A DNA stretch of 64,000 nt, from assembly GCA_019155185.1 (NCBI GenBank), contig CM032794.1:7355988-7419987 (forward strand), read 5' to 3'. The position numbers were made by a program, and so were the translations under genes. The notes beneath the pieces were generated by a model that ran no database searches, had not been told where the DNA came from, and worked only from the letters and a program-made list of their open reading frames with translations. Source of the DNA: Beaufortia kweichowensis (Eukaryota > Chordata > Actinopteri > Cypriniformes > Gastromyzontidae). Shown in pieces: positions 63,126 through 64,000 of this stretch (position 1 is the stretch's first letter; each line of letters begins with the position of its first letter).

Positions 63126-64000
63126 GTATGTGTTATATAAAAGGCTCGTAATTAAAAAGATGTGCAGTTTTCCAGGACCTTTGGGAAAAGTCTGCATGAT
63201 GTCAGACAGAATTGCTGCGTTGCTGTGAATTGAACTGCCTGATACTGTGAGACTTGTTGAGAAGGCACAGATATAGTTTTTTATGTCCAAGAACATGCTG
63301 TTGTACAATGTCCAAATGAAAATGAAAATGAATAAGTTGATGATTTTATGTGCTGCCAGGAAAATGTAAAGTATCAAAGAATTAATGCATGAATTTTTTG
63401 ATTGCTCCTGCTGTTTTTTGTGTTCTTTGCATACCAAAATCCTTGTGATAAACTTTTTAGTTTTTTAAATCAGATGTAGTATTGAATATCAAGTGTGAAT
63501 CAATATACAGTTTACAAGAACTGAATTGACTGCCAAAAGATCAGTGTGGGGTTTAAACCGATTCCTCCAACATGCTCATGTTCCCAATATTCTGTTGTAT
63601 AAGGATTACATCACTTTAAATCACAAGAACCATCAATGTTTGTTTACTCACAGTCACTTTCACATCTGAGATGTGTCCTAACTCTCATTTCTCCTACTTG
63701 GTCTCTCTCTCTGCCTCCTTCTCAGGGGACGTGTCCTGCTTTCCTGAGTTCTTCCCTCTCCATTCATCATCTGCTCTGTGAAAGGGGGAGTGAACCTCTT
63801 TTAATTAGCTGATTAATAATGAATGGGGACGCTCAGTGGCTCCATTGGCCCCAGTGGGGTGCTCCGCTGTAGAGATAGATGAAGCGGACATGGGTCTTTC
63901 TCAAACGGCCCTTTTCTTGGATGCACCTCAACAAAAATCATTCTTATGATATTAACTTGATTACAAGATCCAAAATTAACATTTTTGCCTCACCTTCTAG

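Larger units (their letters stand above)
28667..64000 (+). other. brsk2: brsk2 intron 1 (more than 35 kb), no further coding exon seen
   Basis: From the GTTTGT donor to the right edge I could not find the next expected BRSK2 peptide (starting GLVKLGVH) or another recognisable coding exon on either strand. Open frames of 60-125 codons here lack domains and are taken as chance. The stretch contains the repeats listed separately and several GC-rich or motif-dense blocks (about 35.9-36.4, 39.6-39.9, 46.1-46.6, 61.2-61.4 and 63.8 kb). A small exon could still be missed by eye, and an unrelated non-coding RNA cannot be excluded. Confidence 0.6.

Noticed and set aside
63072..63437. 121-codon minus-strand open frame
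   Set aside because: Contains translated microsatellite and AT-rich hydrophobic runs; no domain.
28667..64000. BRSK2 exon 2 within the window
   Set aside because: No frame encoding the expected GLVKLGVH or VAIKIVNREKL segments was found; a translated search of the window would settle it.

Overview
The window looks like a bony-fish (teleost) nuclear chromosome segment. It carries spliced vertebrate genes with GT-AG introns, AT-rich intergenic DNA, (CA)n repeats, tRNA-derived SINEs with an L2-type 3' tail, and short non-autonomous DNA transposons of kinds I associate with cyprinid-like fishes. The species cannot be fixed from the sequence alone. Coding exons were assembled by hand from splice signals and reading phase. 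Gene names rest on recognised protein families plus the gene order, which matches parts of human 11p15 (RASSF7 divergent from HRAS; TSG101 and BRSK2 on the same arm).

Layout. 1-1.33 kb (minus): the 5' part of a leucine-rich-repeat plus Roc-GTPase (Roco-like) gene, running off the left edge and broken by two single-base frameshifts. 3.4-6.46 kb (minus): complete rassf7 coding region, four coding exons, 416 aa, with probable non-coding 5' exons near 11.8-12.2 kb. 12-13.1 kb: divergent promoter region with the CpG-rich 5' UTR exon of hras. 14.8-15.9 kb (plus): complete hras, 189 aa, with an intron in its 3' UTR and a hAT-type MITE inside the last exon. 18.6-21.6 kb (plus): complete tsg101, ten coding exons, 393 aa. 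22.6-28.3 kb: intergenic. 28.58-28.67 kb (plus): first coding exon of brsk2. From 28.67 kb to the right edge I see no further coding exon; this is best read as more than 35 kb of brsk2 intron 1. It holds several MITEs, three SINEs, a long palindromic fold-back element and a few GC-rich or homeodomain/SOX/POU-motif-rich stretches that could be regulatory.

The genes do not form an operon-like system. HRAS is a plasma-membrane GTPase switch, RASSF7 a Ras-association coiled-coil protein, TSG101 the ESCRT-I ubiquitin/PTAP receptor, and BRSK2 a neuronal polarity kinase. I found no evidence of an undescribed multi-gene system. The points most worth a second look are the doubly frameshifted Roco gene, the transposon inside the hras 3' UTR, the inverted repeat in the tsg101 promoter, the 242-bp fold-back element, a near-perfect 36-bp-TIR MITE, and a 9-bp-phased SOX-like/POU-like cluster in the brsk2 intron.
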